A stretch of DNA of 64,000 bases from CADEDH01 sp050330635 (GTDB lineage: Bacteria; Actinomycetota; Acidimicrobiia; Acidimicrobiales; SZUA-35): NCBI GenBank assembly GCA_050330635.1, contig JBHJNQ010000001.1:3178-67177 (forward strand), read 5' to 3'. Position 1 is the first letter of the stretch. The number at the start of each line of letters is the position of its first letter. Below, one piece after another: positions 24,195 through 33,236 of this stretch. The notes under the pieces are model-generated. The model made no database searches. It was not told the origin of the DNA and saw nothing but the letters and a program-made list of their open reading frames with translations. A program made the position numbers and the translations under genes.

Positions 24195-24884
24195 CTATCC
24201 GATCCGGTCAGATAGCCAGTCCTCGGCCAAGTCTGGGGCTGGCCCGAGATTCCCTGTGCTCGAACAAGGCTTGAATCTGGCGAAGATCTCCTGCCGCATG
24301 AAGGGATTTCCGGCATTCTCATCGATCGCCGTCGAGTGCGCTTCGCCCGGCTGATGGGCAAAGGTAGAGGCCGCTGTGGCCGACTCCCAGACGGTAACCG
24401 TGGCAGCGAACAGCGGAGGTCTGCTCGCCCCCATGGCCCAGATCACCCCAGGAGCGGTGAGGAATTGCTTCTGAACCCGATTCGACGCCCGAGTCGAAGC
24501 AAGCGACCGGCGCAGCCGAAGTAGGCCAAGGGTGATCACGACAACGGGCCCGTCGTAGGCGACGTGATCGTCGCCGAGTTCGGTCGGGAAACCCGGCCAA
24601 TCTCCATGCGATCGCAGCGGCACCATCCGGACCGTCAACCCCTCCGCGAACATCTCGACGAGCGGACTCTTCGACTCCAGGCAGCTATCGAGCGATGCTT
24701 CGTCATCCCAGAAGGCCGACCACATTGCTCGACCGAAAGCGGGGTCAGGAATGACCGAGTCCGTGAATCGAGCCGCCAGACCCGCCCGTGCATCACGGAG
24801 CCCCGGCACGGTCTGGGGCGATGGCGGCCGCACCCGGAATGACTTGATCAATCCGACATCTGCAACGTGCAACGACGCGATCAT
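24195..24884 (-). CDS. Spheroidene monooxygenase (CrtA)-like protein
   Basis: 229 residues. The opening SLHVADVGLIKSF, the WSAFWDDEASLDSCLES segment, the TLGLLRLRRSLASTRASNRVQKQ stretch and the RPPLFAATVTVWES part are the ordered landmarks of the CrtA-like family, which includes spheroidene monooxygenase of carotenoid synthesis but also many actinobacterial members of unknown role. No carotenoid genes are nearby, so a carotenoid function should not be assumed. GAGG lies 7 nt before the ATG. It is the only long intact gene in the decayed 20-25 kb stretch apart from toxin-antitoxin genes. Confidence 0.6.
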   Translation of the reverse strand: MIASLHVADVGLIKSFRVRPPSPQTVPGLRDARAGLAARFTDSVIPDPAFGRAMWSAFWDDEASLDSCLESKSPLVEMFAEGLTVRMVPLRSHGDWPGFPTELGDDHVAYDGPVVVITLGLLRLRRSLASTRASNRVQKQFLTAPGVIWAMGASRPPLFAATVTVWESATAASTFAHQPGEAHSTAIDENAGNPFMRQEIFARFKPCSSTGNLGPAPDLAEDWLSDRIG

Positions 24885-25379
24885 GAAGCAACCTCAATTC
24901 CGCCCGCTTGCACGGTAGTCCATCACGTGGCGACGGTCAGCGCTTCGCACCACGGCACCGACAACTTGCCAGGAGATCACTGTTTTCTGAGACACCGAGC
25001 CGCTCGGTATCACCGCTCCGGAATCCCGCTCCGCCGCGCCCGGGTGCCGGCAATCCAGCGCACGGCGGGAAACGCCTGGGCCGCCCATATCGGGAGCGCC
25101 GTAGCGCAGGCCTCGACGTCATCGGGCCGCACGGTTTCGGCCTATACGAGCGACCCGCAGCGGGACCTGCTTGACGTGTGTCACCTACGGAGGGTGTGCA
25201 AGGGGGTGCAGCCGTCGTGACCGCCGGGGGCGAGTCCTGTTGGCCACCGACAGGGCCGATGCGCTCAAGGCCGGGTGACGTTGCGCCGATGACCCACCGA
25301 CGGCCTCAAGGCATCTCGCCGAAACGGGGCGTCGATCGCTGACCGAGCCGGCCCCGGCAGGTCCACTGCCGACGGTGAC
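24885..25379. other. 495-nt region without a recognisable gene
   Basis: Short frames occur on both strands, but none has a family motif, a ribosome site or the strong third-position GC bias of neighbouring genes. I see no RNA structure or repeats. It marks the right edge of the accessory patch before normal gene density resumes. Confidence 0.5.
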
Positions 25380-26753
25380 ATGACCCCCCACACTGCCCTC
25401 CTCCGCATCGTCGTGGCTCTGGCGACTCTGGTCGCCGCCGCCACCGTCGCCCCGCCCCCGGCCGCCGCGGCGGCGCCCACCGCCGAGGTCGCCTCACTCG
25501 GCGGGTGCACCATCGCCGCCCCGGACGGCGAGTTCGCCCGGGAGGTCTCGCTCTCGGCCGGCCACGCCCGGGTGTGGCGCCTCTACCAGGCCTTCTTCCT
25601 CCGCCAGCCCGACCGGGGCGGCTTCGACTACTGGCTCTCGGTTCGATCCAATGGCTACGGCCTCGGCGCCATCGCCTACCAGCTCTCCACCTCGGCCGAG
25701 TTCCAGAACCGCTACGGCAACCTGAGCAACGACCAGTACGTGTCCCTCGTCTACAACAACGTGCTGTGCCGCCAACCCGACTCCGGCGGCCTGGCCTATT
25801 GGCGGGGCCTGCTCGACTCCGGCCAGCTGTCCCGCTGGGACATGATGGTCAACTTCGTCGAGCTCGAGGAGTACATGACCCGCACCGGGACCTGCCACAG
25901 CTTCTACCCCCAGCTGTCGGCCGGGCTGGGTCACTGCTCCGAGACCCGGAGCCCCCTCAGCCAGGCCTCGCTGGGAACCGACGGCTACCGGGCCCACGAC
26001 TCGAACGTGAACCGGCTGGGCGGCGGCACCGGATCGTTCCGGGGCGTCGAGGTCGACGTGGCCCGGGCCCAGATCCTGTCCACCGGGCACGATCGCTGCT
26101 CCGTGGCCTCCATCAACGCCAACTGGCTCGTGGCGGCCGAGAAGGACCGGGCCAATCCGGGCGTCCTGGGCCTCGGCATCGTCGACGGCCGCCACGTCAA
26201 GAACTCCTCCGACCGGTCCGACCGCGGCGTGTTCGGGCTCCGCTTCGACACCCACCCCGCCAGCGTCGTCGAGGTGTGGCCCGGCGACACCCTCTCCGCC
26301 GACGACACCCGCCTCAACAGCGTCATGTGGCACGACGGCCGGGCCCTGCTGGAACAGTGGTACGCCGCCGCCGAGCTCTCCCCCTACCTCGGGGTGCTGG
26401 CCCCCGACCAGATCGTCAAACCCAACGAGTGGGCCTGGGCCGCCGCCGGGGTCCCCCTCCTCGTCGACGGTCAGCTCGACGGCGACTTCTGGTCGGACGT
26501 GAGCAACGACCCCTACACCTATCTGACCCTTCGCCACACGTTCGTCGCCATGGACCAGGACACCAACCGCCTGGTGTTCGGCGGTACCACCAACCTCACC
26601 GTGCCCGACCTCGTGGCCTGGGCCGGGGGCAACGGCTACGACGACCTCATCAAGTTCGACGGGGGCGGTTCGGCCGAGTTCAACATCGGGGGCACGGCCG
26701 TCGTCGCCGGCACCGGCCGGGACATCCCGGTGTGGCTCGGGGTCGGCTGCTGA
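25380..26753 (+). CDS. Secreted DUF4214 plus phosphodiester-glycosidase-like protein
   Basis: 457 residues. A signal peptide of about 32 residues ends in an alanine run (PPPAAAAAP). Residues 65-160 hold two DUF4214-type units: YQAFFLRQPDRGGFDYWL and YNNVLCRQPDSGGLAYWRGL. Residues 200-457 resemble the NAGPA/DUF2233 phosphodiester glycosidase fold: SINANWLV, DGRHVKNSSDRSDRGVFGL, DTNRLVFGGTT and the C-terminal KFDGGGSAEFNIGG motif. Such enzymes remove sugar-phosphodiester caps; the DUF4214 part may bind a surface glycan or repeat protein. Alone, no operon partners. Confidence 0.78.
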   Translation: MTPHTALLRIVVALATLVAAATVAPPPAAAAAPTAEVASLGGCTIAAPDGEFAREVSLSAGHARVWRLYQAFFLRQPDRGGFDYWLSVRSNGYGLGAIAYQLSTSAEFQNRYGNLSNDQYVSLVYNNVLCRQPDSGGLAYWRGLLDSGQLSRWDMMVNFVELEEYMTRTGTCHSFYPQLSAGLGHCSETRSPLSQASLGTDGYRAHDSNVNRLGGGTGSFRGVEVDVARAQILSTGHDRCSVASINANWLVAAEKDRANPGVLGLGIVDGRHVKNSSDRSDRGVFGLRFDTHPASVVEVWPGDTLSADDTRLNSVMWHDGRALLEQWYAAAELSPYLGVLAPDQIVKPNEWAWAAAGVPLLVDGQLDGDFWSDVSNDPYTYLTLRHTFVAMDQDTNRLVFGGTTNLTVPDLVAWAGGNGYDDLIKFDGGGSAEFNIGGTAVVAGTGRDIPVWLGVGC

Positions 26754-26828
26754 CGCAACCGGCGTCGCGGTGGACGGCGGTCCGTCGGGCGTGTGGACTG
26801 GATCCATGTCCGACGACGGAGTGCCGTC

Positions 26829-28118
26829 ATGACCGACCCGACCCGCGACCTCGAGCGACTGGTCGAGCGGGATCAGGCCATGCTCGGCTGCCCCTATTCC
26901 CTCTTCGCCGAGCTGCGGGACGCACCGCAGGCCCTGGTGTGGAGCGAGGCCATGGGAGCGTGGCTGGCCACCCGGCACGACGTGGTGCTGGAGATCCTGC
27001 GCGACACCGACACCTGGTCGAGCCGGTCGCCGGCCTCGGTCGGTGGCCGCAACGACGCCATGCGGAGGGCCATGGCCACCCTGGCCACCGAGCCCGGCAT
27101 GCCCGACGTCATCGCCGCCGTCTCCAGCGACCGCCGGGCTGCCGCGGTGCTGCTCAACGCCGACCCCCCGGCCCACGTCCGCCAGCGCCGAGCCGTCAAC
27201 CGGGCCTTCCGGCCGGCCCGGATCCGGGCCATGGAACCGATGGTCCGCCAGGTGTCCGACGAGCTGATCGACCGGTTCGCCGACCGGGGCCGGGTCGAGC
27301 TGGTCCGTGACTACGCCGTGCTGTTGCCCATGGAGATCATCGCCCGGGCCCTCGGGGTGGGTGACGACGACATCCTCACGTTCAAGGCGTGGTCGGACGA
27401 CATGGCCATCCCGATCGGCAACGCCTCGCCCACCGTCGACCAGGTCCGCCACTACCTGCGCAGCTCCCGGGACTTCGGCGACTACTTCGCGGCCAAGCTG
27501 GAACAGCGACGGACCGAACCCGACGACGATCTGATCAGCGACGTGGCCAACGCCGAGGTCGACGGGGCACCCCTGACCATGGCCGAGCAGCTGTCGATGT
27601 GCCAGCAGTTCCTGCTGGCCGGCAACGAGACCACCACCAAGCTGATCACCAACCTCGCCTACCACCTGGCCACCCGGCCCGAGCTGCGGACCGAGCTCGA
27701 CCGGGACTGCGCCCTGGTGCCGGCGCTGGTCGAGGAGGCCCTCCGGTTCGAGGCCCCCGTCCAAGGACTGTTCCGGGTGGCCCGCCACGACGTGACCTTC
27801 CGCGGCGTGGAGGTGCCGGCCGGGGCGTCGGTGTGGCCCGTCTACGCCGCCGCCAACCGCGACCCGTCGGTCTACGGCGCCCCAGAACTGTTGACGGTCG
27901 ACGGCTCGAACGAGGCCGACCACCTCGCGTTCGGCCACGGCGAGCACTACTGCATCGGCGCCGGCCTGGCCCGCCTCGAGGCCCGGGTGGCGGTCGAGGC
28001 CATCCTCGATCACCTCCCCCATCTCGCCCTCGCTCCCGGCTACGAACCGAGCTACGAGGACAGCTTCCTCCTGCGGGGCCTCCGAACCCTCGACCTCACG
28101 TTCGATCCCCGCCTCTGA
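26829..28118 (+). CDS. Cytochrome P450
   Basis: Soluble bacterial P450 of 429 residues. The I-helix oxygen-activating motif is LLAGNETTTK; the K-helix ExxR is in VEEALRFEAP; the heme-binding loop is AFGHGEHYCIGAGLARLE with the axial ligand Cys375. It is close in pattern to the actinobacterial CYP families acting on steroids, terpenes or small hydrophobic compounds, but the substrate is not predictable. The ATG at 26829 has GGAG 9 nt before it. Needs ferredoxin and a reductase, neither of which is encoded nearby. It converges with the Rieske oxygenase gene and overlaps it by 23 nt. Confidence 0.92.
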   Translation: MTDPTRDLERLVERDQAMLGCPYSLFAELRDAPQALVWSEAMGAWLATRHDVVLEILRDTDTWSSRSPASVGGRNDAMRRAMATLATEPGMPDVIAAVSSDRRAAAVLLNADPPAHVRQRRAVNRAFRPARIRAMEPMVRQVSDELIDRFADRGRVELVRDYAVLLPMEIIARALGVGDDDILTFKAWSDDMAIPIGNASPTVDQVRHYLRSSRDFGDYFAAKLEQRRTEPDDDLISDVANAEVDGAPLTMAEQLSMCQQFLLAGNETTTKLITNLAYHLATRPELRTELDRDCALVPALVEEALRFEAPVQGLFRVARHDVTFRGVEVPAGASVWPVYAAANRDPSVYGAPELLTVDGSNEADHLAFGHGEHYCIGAGLARLEARVAVEAILDHLPHLALAPGYEPSYEDSFLLRGLRTLDLTFDPRL

Positions 28119-29434
28119 GCCGGGCCGCGAGCTCAGCGGGGCTCCCGTCGAGGTCGAGACCCAGCCACCGGAACCAGTGGAGATAGAAGTGGCGGATCTT
28201 CGACTCCTGGTAGGAGGCGAAGATCACCTCCTGGCCCTCCTGGGCCTTCAGTCCCTGCTGCACGAGGGGGAGGTTGAGGGAGTCCTGCTGGAAGATCTTG
28301 GCCAGCAGACCCAGCTCGGGGGCGGCCGTCCAGTCGTCGGCCGATGTCGTCGCCGATCCCGGTCGGCGGATCGATCGACATGAGGGGCACGTCGTCCATG
28401 CCGGGGAGGTTGGGGCCGCCGACCCAGGTGCACAGGTGGGGGTCGGCCTGGGTCTGAGGTCCGTCGAGGTGGTTGCCGTCGGCGTCGAAGTGGCTGGTAC
28501 GGCCCTCGAGGTCGGTGACCTCGACCCGGCGCTCCTCCACCCGCTCATAGACGTGGCCGCTGAGGGGGTGGCGCCATCGGGCGAAGTGCCTGCCGTCGGG
28601 CAATCGCTCCCACCGGGGCATGCCGGCCAGGTGGGGGCTTTCCACCGCGTGGGCCGACATCGCTCGGCTGTAGTGGCCGAAGATGTCGTACTTCGAGTTG
28701 GCGTCGCCCAGGCTCTCCATCAGCGTCGGGTGGGTGGCCACCACGTGGTAGCTCTCCATGAACGCCTCCTGGCACGTCTTCCAGTTCATGGGCATGAGCT
28801 TGCGGACGTGGGCCGCCTTGTAGCGCCGCTCGAACGGCACGGCGTCGAAGTGGTCGGCGAGATCACCGAGATGGTCGGCCAGCGGTGGGGCGTGGCGATC
28901 CGGATTGAGGAACACGAACCCGTGCCACGTGTCGACCAGGGCCTCGGGGAGGCCGTAGTCGGCGACGTCGACGTCGGGGAAGTCCCACTGGCACGGGATC
29001 TCCTTGACCCGACCGTCGAGCTCCCAGCACCAGCCGTGGAAGGCGCACCGCAGGTTCGTGGCCCCCCGACCGTCGCCGGCCCGCAGCTTGCGGCCCCGGT
29101 GGAGGCAGGCGTTGCGGTAGGCCTTGATCTCGTCCGTCCCGGTCCGCACGACCAGGAACGACAGGTGGGCGATGTCGTAGACGTGGTAGTCACCGACCTC
29201 GGGGATCTCCTCCTCCAGGCACACCAGCTGCCACACCTTCGACCAGAGGCGCTCGACCTCGAGGTCGTGGACGGCCCGGTCGTGGTAGACGCCGGCCGGC
29301 ACCCGGGTGTTGCCGGGCGGGAGCGGTTCACCGACCCGGCGAAGGATCTCCGACACCGGGTGGGTGTCGGCGTCGAACAGCTCGTCGTAGGTGATACCGG
29401 CCGAACGTCCGGTTCCCGTCCGGGTCTCGGTCAT
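28096..29434 (-). pseudogene. Rieske non-heme iron oxygenase alpha subunit, interrupted by a 1-nt frameshift
   Basis: Ring-hydroxylating-type oxygenase large subunit. The Rieske cluster ligands are C110-x-H112 and C130-x2-H133; the catalytic iron site includes H230 and H235 in ESYHVVATHP, preceded by NWKTCQEAFM. The main frame runs to about 28340, then turns to nonsense, while another frame gives DDWTAAPELGLLAKIFQQDS and a proper end (LHWFRWLGLDL). Removing one C from GGCC at 28339-28342 restores 445 residues, the normal size. The ATG overlaps the stop of the PhyH gene (ATGA) and GGAGG precedes it. Everything else is conserved, so the lesion is recent or a sequencing error. Confidence 0.75.
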
Positions 29435-30327
29435 GGGCCCACCTCCGCTGGCGGTGCACCCCGGCGCCGGTGGGCCACCGGGTAGGCGACCGGGTCGAGA
29501 GGGGCACCGGACGTCTGGTCGCTCCGGCCGAGGGCGGGGTTGGTGCCGGCCCTGGTCTCGTAGACGACGTCGTCGCCGGCGTAGCGCACCGTGTAGCCCC
29601 GGCGGCGGCGGTCGCGGCGCAGGTTGCCGCCCGAGCCGTGAACGGTGAGGGCGTGGAAGGCCAGGAGGTCGCCGGGCTCCATGTCCCAGGTCACCAGGTC
29701 GAACTCGTGGCGGCTGGCGTCGATGTCGGGCATGGGCTCGTAGTCGGGGTTGTGCTCGTAGTCGTAGCCGCCGGCGGCGAACGTGCGGGGCTGGAACCAG
29801 CGGTTCCACCGGTGCGACCGGCGCACGAACTCGAGGGCCCCGCTGTCGGCCGTGACCGGATCGAGGGTCACCCACAGCGACAGCAGCTGCCGGCCGGCCA
29901 CGGGCCAGTACGGCTGATCGTTGTGCCACGGTGTCGGGCTGTCCGTCGACCGCTCCTTGACGAACAACTGGTCGTAGAACAGCTGAATCGTGTCGGCGTC
30001 GAGGAGTTGCGCCGCCACAGCAGGCAGCGGCGATTCGAGGCAGTAGCGGGCGAAGCGCCGATCGGACCGCCAGTTGTCGAAGTTGCCGTGGAACCGCCCG
30101 CCCCCGGCGACGTCGTAGCCGTGGTGGCCCGGCGCGGGGTGGGCGATGTCATCGTCGACGGCGGCGGCGAGCAGGTCGAGCCAGCCGCCGTCGAGCAGGC
30201 CCCGCAGCACCACCACCCCGTCGGTGGCGAACGCTGTGATCTCGTCGTCGGTGAGCGGTCGGAGCGGTTCGTGGTTCACCGTCGACTCGACGGGGGTCGG
30301 CTCGGAGGGCGTCGGCTCGGTGCTCAC
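29431..30327 (-). CDS. Phytanoyl-CoA dioxygenase (PhyH) family protein
   Basis: Fe(II)/2-oxoglutarate-dependent dioxygenase of 298 residues. The iron-binding HxD is in TPWHNDQPYWPV, the distal histidine in FHALTVHGSGGN, and the 2-oxoglutarate arginine follows in RRRRGYTVRY. Family members hydroxylate lipids, halogenate or oxidise natural products and osmolytes. The GTG start overlaps the upstream SDR stop (GTGA) and its own stop overlaps the Rieske start. The three enzymes are thus translationally coupled, suggesting consecutive oxidations of one substrate. Confidence 0.9.
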   Translation of the reverse strand: MSTEPTPSEPTPVESTVNHEPLRPLTDDEITAFATDGVVVLRGLLDGGWLDLLAAAVDDDIAHPAPGHHGYDVAGGGRFHGNFDNWRSDRRFARYCLESPLPAVAAQLLDADTIQLFYDQLFVKERSTDSPTPWHNDQPYWPVAGRQLLSLWVTLDPVTADSGALEFVRRSHRWNRWFQPRTFAAGGYDYEHNPDYEPMPDIDASRHEFDLVTWDMEPGDLLAFHALTVHGSGGNLRRDRRRRGYTVRYAGDDVVYETRAGTNPALGRSDQTSGAPLDPVAYPVAHRRRGAPPAEVGP

Positions 30328-31100
30328 ACCACGCTGCTCCCCCCGCACACGTTGATGACCTGACCGGTCACGTAGGCGCCGGCCTGGCTGGCCAGGAACA
30401 GGACGGCCCCGGCCACGTCGTCGCCGGTGCCGAGCCGCCGCAGGGGCAGGGTCTCCTCCACCGCCTCGAGGCGGACGGGGTCGGTCCAGAGGGCCTCGGC
30501 GAAGTCGGTCTTGATGAGACCGGGGGCGATGGCGTTGACCCTGATGTTGTGGGGGCCGTACTCGACGGCCAGGTTGCGGGCCATCTGATGTTCGGCCACC
30601 TTGGAGATGGCGTAGGCCCCCAGGTCGTGCGAGCCCTTGAGGCCGGCGATGCTGGCGATCAGGGTCACCGATCCCCCCTCGCCCCGCTCCACCATCTGGG
30701 GCAGCACCATGCGGCACAGGGCGAACGTGGATTTGACGTTGGTGTCGAGGATCTTGTCGAAGGCGGCGTCGGGGAGGTCGGCCATCGGACCGTGGTAGGG
30801 GTTGACGGCCACGTTGGGCACGAGCGTTGTGATCTTGCCCCACCGATCCATCACGGTGTCGACCAGGTTCTGGAGCTCCTCCCGCTTGCCGGCATGGCAG
30901 GGGACGGCGATGGCCTCGCCCCCGTTGGCCGCCCAATCCCGGTTGATCTCCTCGGTCACCGCCTCGCAGGCATCGGCCTTGCGACTCGACACCGTGACCT
31001 TGGCCCCGGCCTGGGCCATGCGGGCGGCGATGGCCTTTCCGATTCCCTTGGTCGACCCGGTGACCAGGGCCACCTCACCGCTGAAATCGAACATGGTCAT
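30324..31100 (-). CDS. SDR family oxidoreductase
   Basis: 258-residue classical short-chain dehydrogenase. The NAD(P)-binding motif is TGSTKGIGKAIA; catalytic serine is in IASIAGLKG, and YxxxK is YAISKVAEH. The usual NNAG is replaced by PNVAVNP, a change also seen in DHRS4-like enzymes. The C-terminus VTGQVINVCGGSSV is typical. The ATG at 31100 has GAGGAGGAG directly upstream. It is first in the SDR-PhyH-Rieske operon and presumably oxidises or reduces an alcohol or ketone on the shared substrate. Confidence 0.92.
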   Translation of the reverse strand: MTMFDFSGEVALVTGSTKGIGKAIAARMAQAGAKVTVSSRKADACEAVTEEINRDWAANGGEAIAVPCHAGKREELQNLVDTVMDRWGKITTLVPNVAVNPYHGPMADLPDAAFDKILDTNVKSTFALCRMVLPQMVERGEGGSVTLIASIAGLKGSHDLGAYAISKVAEHQMARNLAVEYGPHNIRVNAIAPGLIKTDFAEALWTDPVRLEAVEETLPLRRLGTGDDVAGAVLFLASQAGAYVTGQVINVCGGSSVV

Positions 31101-31450
31101 GGTCTCCTCCTCTGACGATGCTGCCACGACCCTGGGAGTCTGGCACCGCCGGACCGGGTGGCGCCCGTTCGCCGCCCGCATCGACTCCTGCCAGGCCGGC
31201 GCCCCGACCCGACACCCGGGCGTGCGGTGCCACCTTCGACCACCATGATCGAGCTAGAACGCCGGGACGACGTCTTCGTCTGACCATGACGGCCGGGGAG
31301 AGCCGCCGGTGGAAACCACGTTCACTCGGGCCTTCGCCGCCGCCATCGACGAGATCGAGGCCTCCGACAGGGCGGCCGCCGCCCTGGTGGTGCGGGAGGA
31401 CCGCGGCTACCGGCGCGCCAACGAGCTCGACCGGTCTACCGCACCGTCCG
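31101..31450. other. 350-nt gap between two minus-strand operons
   Basis: Contains the leader of the SDR operon. A 63-codon plus-strand frame (31309-31500, beginning with ETTFTRAFAAAIDEIEASDR) looks coding in its first 40 residues but then runs into the end of the deacetylase gene. It may be a fragment of a lost gene. No other structure seen. Confidence 0.4.
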
Positions 31451-32329
31451 TCAGATCAGCTCGCCGGGCCGAACGGCGACCACGCCGTCGAGTTCCATGA
31501 TGGCGGCCAAGGCACCGGCGAGCTCCCGGGCCCGGAACGGCTGACCCGACAGCCACGGGTGGAGGGCGATGAAGAGATGGCGGCCGCCGTCGTCGGCCAT
31601 CACCTCGGCCGACTCGACCAGTAGCCGGCAGTAGCGGTCGATGGGGACCCGGCGGGTGCCCATCGTGTGGGCGTCGTCGGCGGTCAGCAGCAGCGGCACC
31701 GACCACAGCGCACCGCTCGGCACGTGCATCGGGTAGGGCTGCTCGTCGTTGACCCAGTCGCACACGTAGCGGACACCGGCCTCGGCCAGCAGGGCCGGAG
31801 TCCGTTCCGACTCGTTGTACTCGATGCCGAACCAGCCCTCGGGTCGGGCGCCGGTCACCCCGGCCACGGCGTCGAGGGAGGTGTGGATGTAGGCCCGCTC
31901 CTCCTCCTCGCTCATCCGGCTGGAGATCATGCGGCTGAGCGAGATCCCATGGCCCACCAGCTCGCAGCCCCGCTCGTGCACGTGGCGGGCCAGCCACGGG
32001 TAGCGCTCGACGGTGAGGGCGTCGATGGCCACCAGCGGCGGGATGCTGTGGCGCTCCAGCAGGTCGAGGAGGCGGAAGATCCCGACCCGGTGCCCGTACT
32101 CCCGGTGGGTGTGCTTCACGTAGTCGGGGAACGGCAGGGGACCGAACCCGCCGGGCAGCCGCCGGTTGGTGATCGCCCCCTCCGGTGGTCGCCACTCCAG
32201 GTACTCGAGCACGACGAGCACCGACACGGCCAGCCGGGCCCCGCCCGGCAGCGGTCGGACCTCCCGGGCCACGATCGGCGACCAGTCGTAGTGGCCGTGA
32301 TCGGGTCCCGGCCGTCGCTCAGCGGGCAT
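31451..32329 (-). CDS. Polysaccharide deacetylase family protein (PuuE-like), copy B
   Basis: 292 residues of the NodB/carbohydrate-esterase-4 fold as found in the allantoinase-like PuuE group. Landmarks are REYGHRVGIFRLLDLLERHSI, the CELVGHGISLSR metal-site strand, GWFGIEYNESERTPALLAEAG and the closing LHPWLSGQPFR with the conserved histidine. Enzymes of this branch cleave C-N bonds in cyclic ureides or N-acyl groups with a divalent metal. It overlaps its upstream paralogue by 11 nt, so both are made together. Confidence 0.85.
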   Translation of the reverse strand: MPAERRPGPDHGHYDWSPIVAREVRPLPGGARLAVSVLVVLEYLEWRPPEGAITNRRLPGGFGPLPFPDYVKHTHREYGHRVGIFRLLDLLERHSIPPLVAIDALTVERYPWLARHVHERGCELVGHGISLSRMISSRMSEEEERAYIHTSLDAVAGVTGARPEGWFGIEYNESERTPALLAEAGVRYVCDWVNDEQPYPMHVPSGALWSVPLLLTADDAHTMGTRRVPIDRYCRLLVESAEVMADDGGRHLFIALHPWLSGQPFRARELAGALAAIMELDGVVAVRPGELI

Positions 32330-33236
32330 GGTCGGCGGCGGCGGCGACCGCGCCGTCGTAGTGGTGGGCCAGGTAGTGCTCGGCGATCTCGGCCGCCGTG
32401 CACTGCCACACCCCGTCGTGACCGAGGATGTACTCCGGGGTCTCGTCGAGGTAGCGGATCCGGTGCGGGGCGCCGGTGGTGTAGGGGTGCAGGGCCAGAC
32501 ACATCACCCTCCCGCTGTCGGCCCCCTCCTCGTAGAGCTGGTCGAACTGGGCCGTGCAGATCCGCTTGAAGTAATCGGCCTCGTAGTGCTCGTTGTAGAC
32601 CGGTGTGTCGTTCAACTCGATGGAGTACGGCACCGAGACCAGCCGCCCCGACTCGACGGCGATGGGGACGGGCTGATCGTCGTGGAGCCAGTCGGCGTGG
32701 TAGATCAGCCCGGCGTCGGCCATCAGGTCGGGGGTGGCGAGCGTGTTGGAGATGGCCGGGCCGAGCATCCCCTTCAACGGCTGACCGGTGGCCCGAAGGC
32801 AGCTCTCGGCGGTATCACGGTAGAAGGCCCGCTCCTCGTCCTCGGTGAGCGTGGTGAGGTAGCGGGTGTTGTAGATCCCGTGCGACATGAGCTCCCACCG
32901 GCGGCTGATCATCGCCTCGCCGATCTCGGGGAAGTGATCGAGCACGGCGAAGTTGAGCGACACCGTGCACCGCACGTCGTGGCGGTCGAGCACGTCGAGG
33001 AGACGCCAGAACCCGACCCGGTTCCCGTACTCCCGCTCGGCGTAGCCCTGCACGTCGGGATGGGGCGATCGGGGCCACGGGTTGCGGAGCCCATCGCGGG
33101 GTGGGAGGTATTCGTAGAACTCGACGTTGGGTGCCACCCAGAACGCCACCCGGGCATCGCCCGGCCACCGGATCGGGGGCCGATCGATGATGGGGCTGTA
33201 GGCGATGCGGTCGATCGGCAGCGGCCGGTCAGCCAT
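32319..33236 (-). CDS. Polysaccharide deacetylase family protein (PuuE-like), copy A
   Basis: 305 residues, same fold as the following gene. REYGNRVGFWRLLDVLDRHDV, the WELMSHGIYNTRYL metal-binding strand, GMLGPAISNTLATPDLMADAG and LHPYTTGAPHR are homologous landmarks, but the two proteins are clearly diverged. NVEFYEYLPPR near the N-terminus is typical for the group. It overlaps both neighbours (8 nt with the SnoaL-like gene, 11 nt with copy B). Paired paralogues in one operon suggest a hetero-oligomer or two successive hydrolytic steps. Confidence 0.86.
   Translation of the reverse strand: MADRPLPIDRIAYSPIIDRPPIRWPGDARVAFWVAPNVEFYEYLPPRDGLRNPWPRSPHPDVQGYAEREYGNRVGFWRLLDVLDRHDVRCTVSLNFAVLDHFPEIGEAMISRRWELMSHGIYNTRYLTTLTEDEERAFYRDTAESCLRATGQPLKGMLGPAISNTLATPDLMADAGLIYHADWLHDDQPVPIAVESGRLVSVPYSIELNDTPVYNEHYEADYFKRICTAQFDQLYEEGADSGRVMCLALHPYTTGAPHRIRYLDETPEYILGHDGVWQCTAAEIAEHYLAHHYDGAVAAAADHAR

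Noticed and set aside
25215..25236. GCCGGGGGCGA considered as a copy of the tRNA-Arg 3' end (attachment site)
   Set aside because: Only about 10 GC-rich bases match the 3' end of the tRNA and the T-arm is not repeated, which is expected by chance at this GC content.
25494..28022. 842-codon minus-strand frame opposite the DUF4214 protein and P450
   Set aside because: Same shadow character; the plus-strand genes have complete catalytic motifs.
31309..31500. 63-codon plus-strand frame in the gap before the SDR operon
   Set aside because: The first part looks coding but there is no start context, no family match, and it collides with the deacetylase end; at most a relic.
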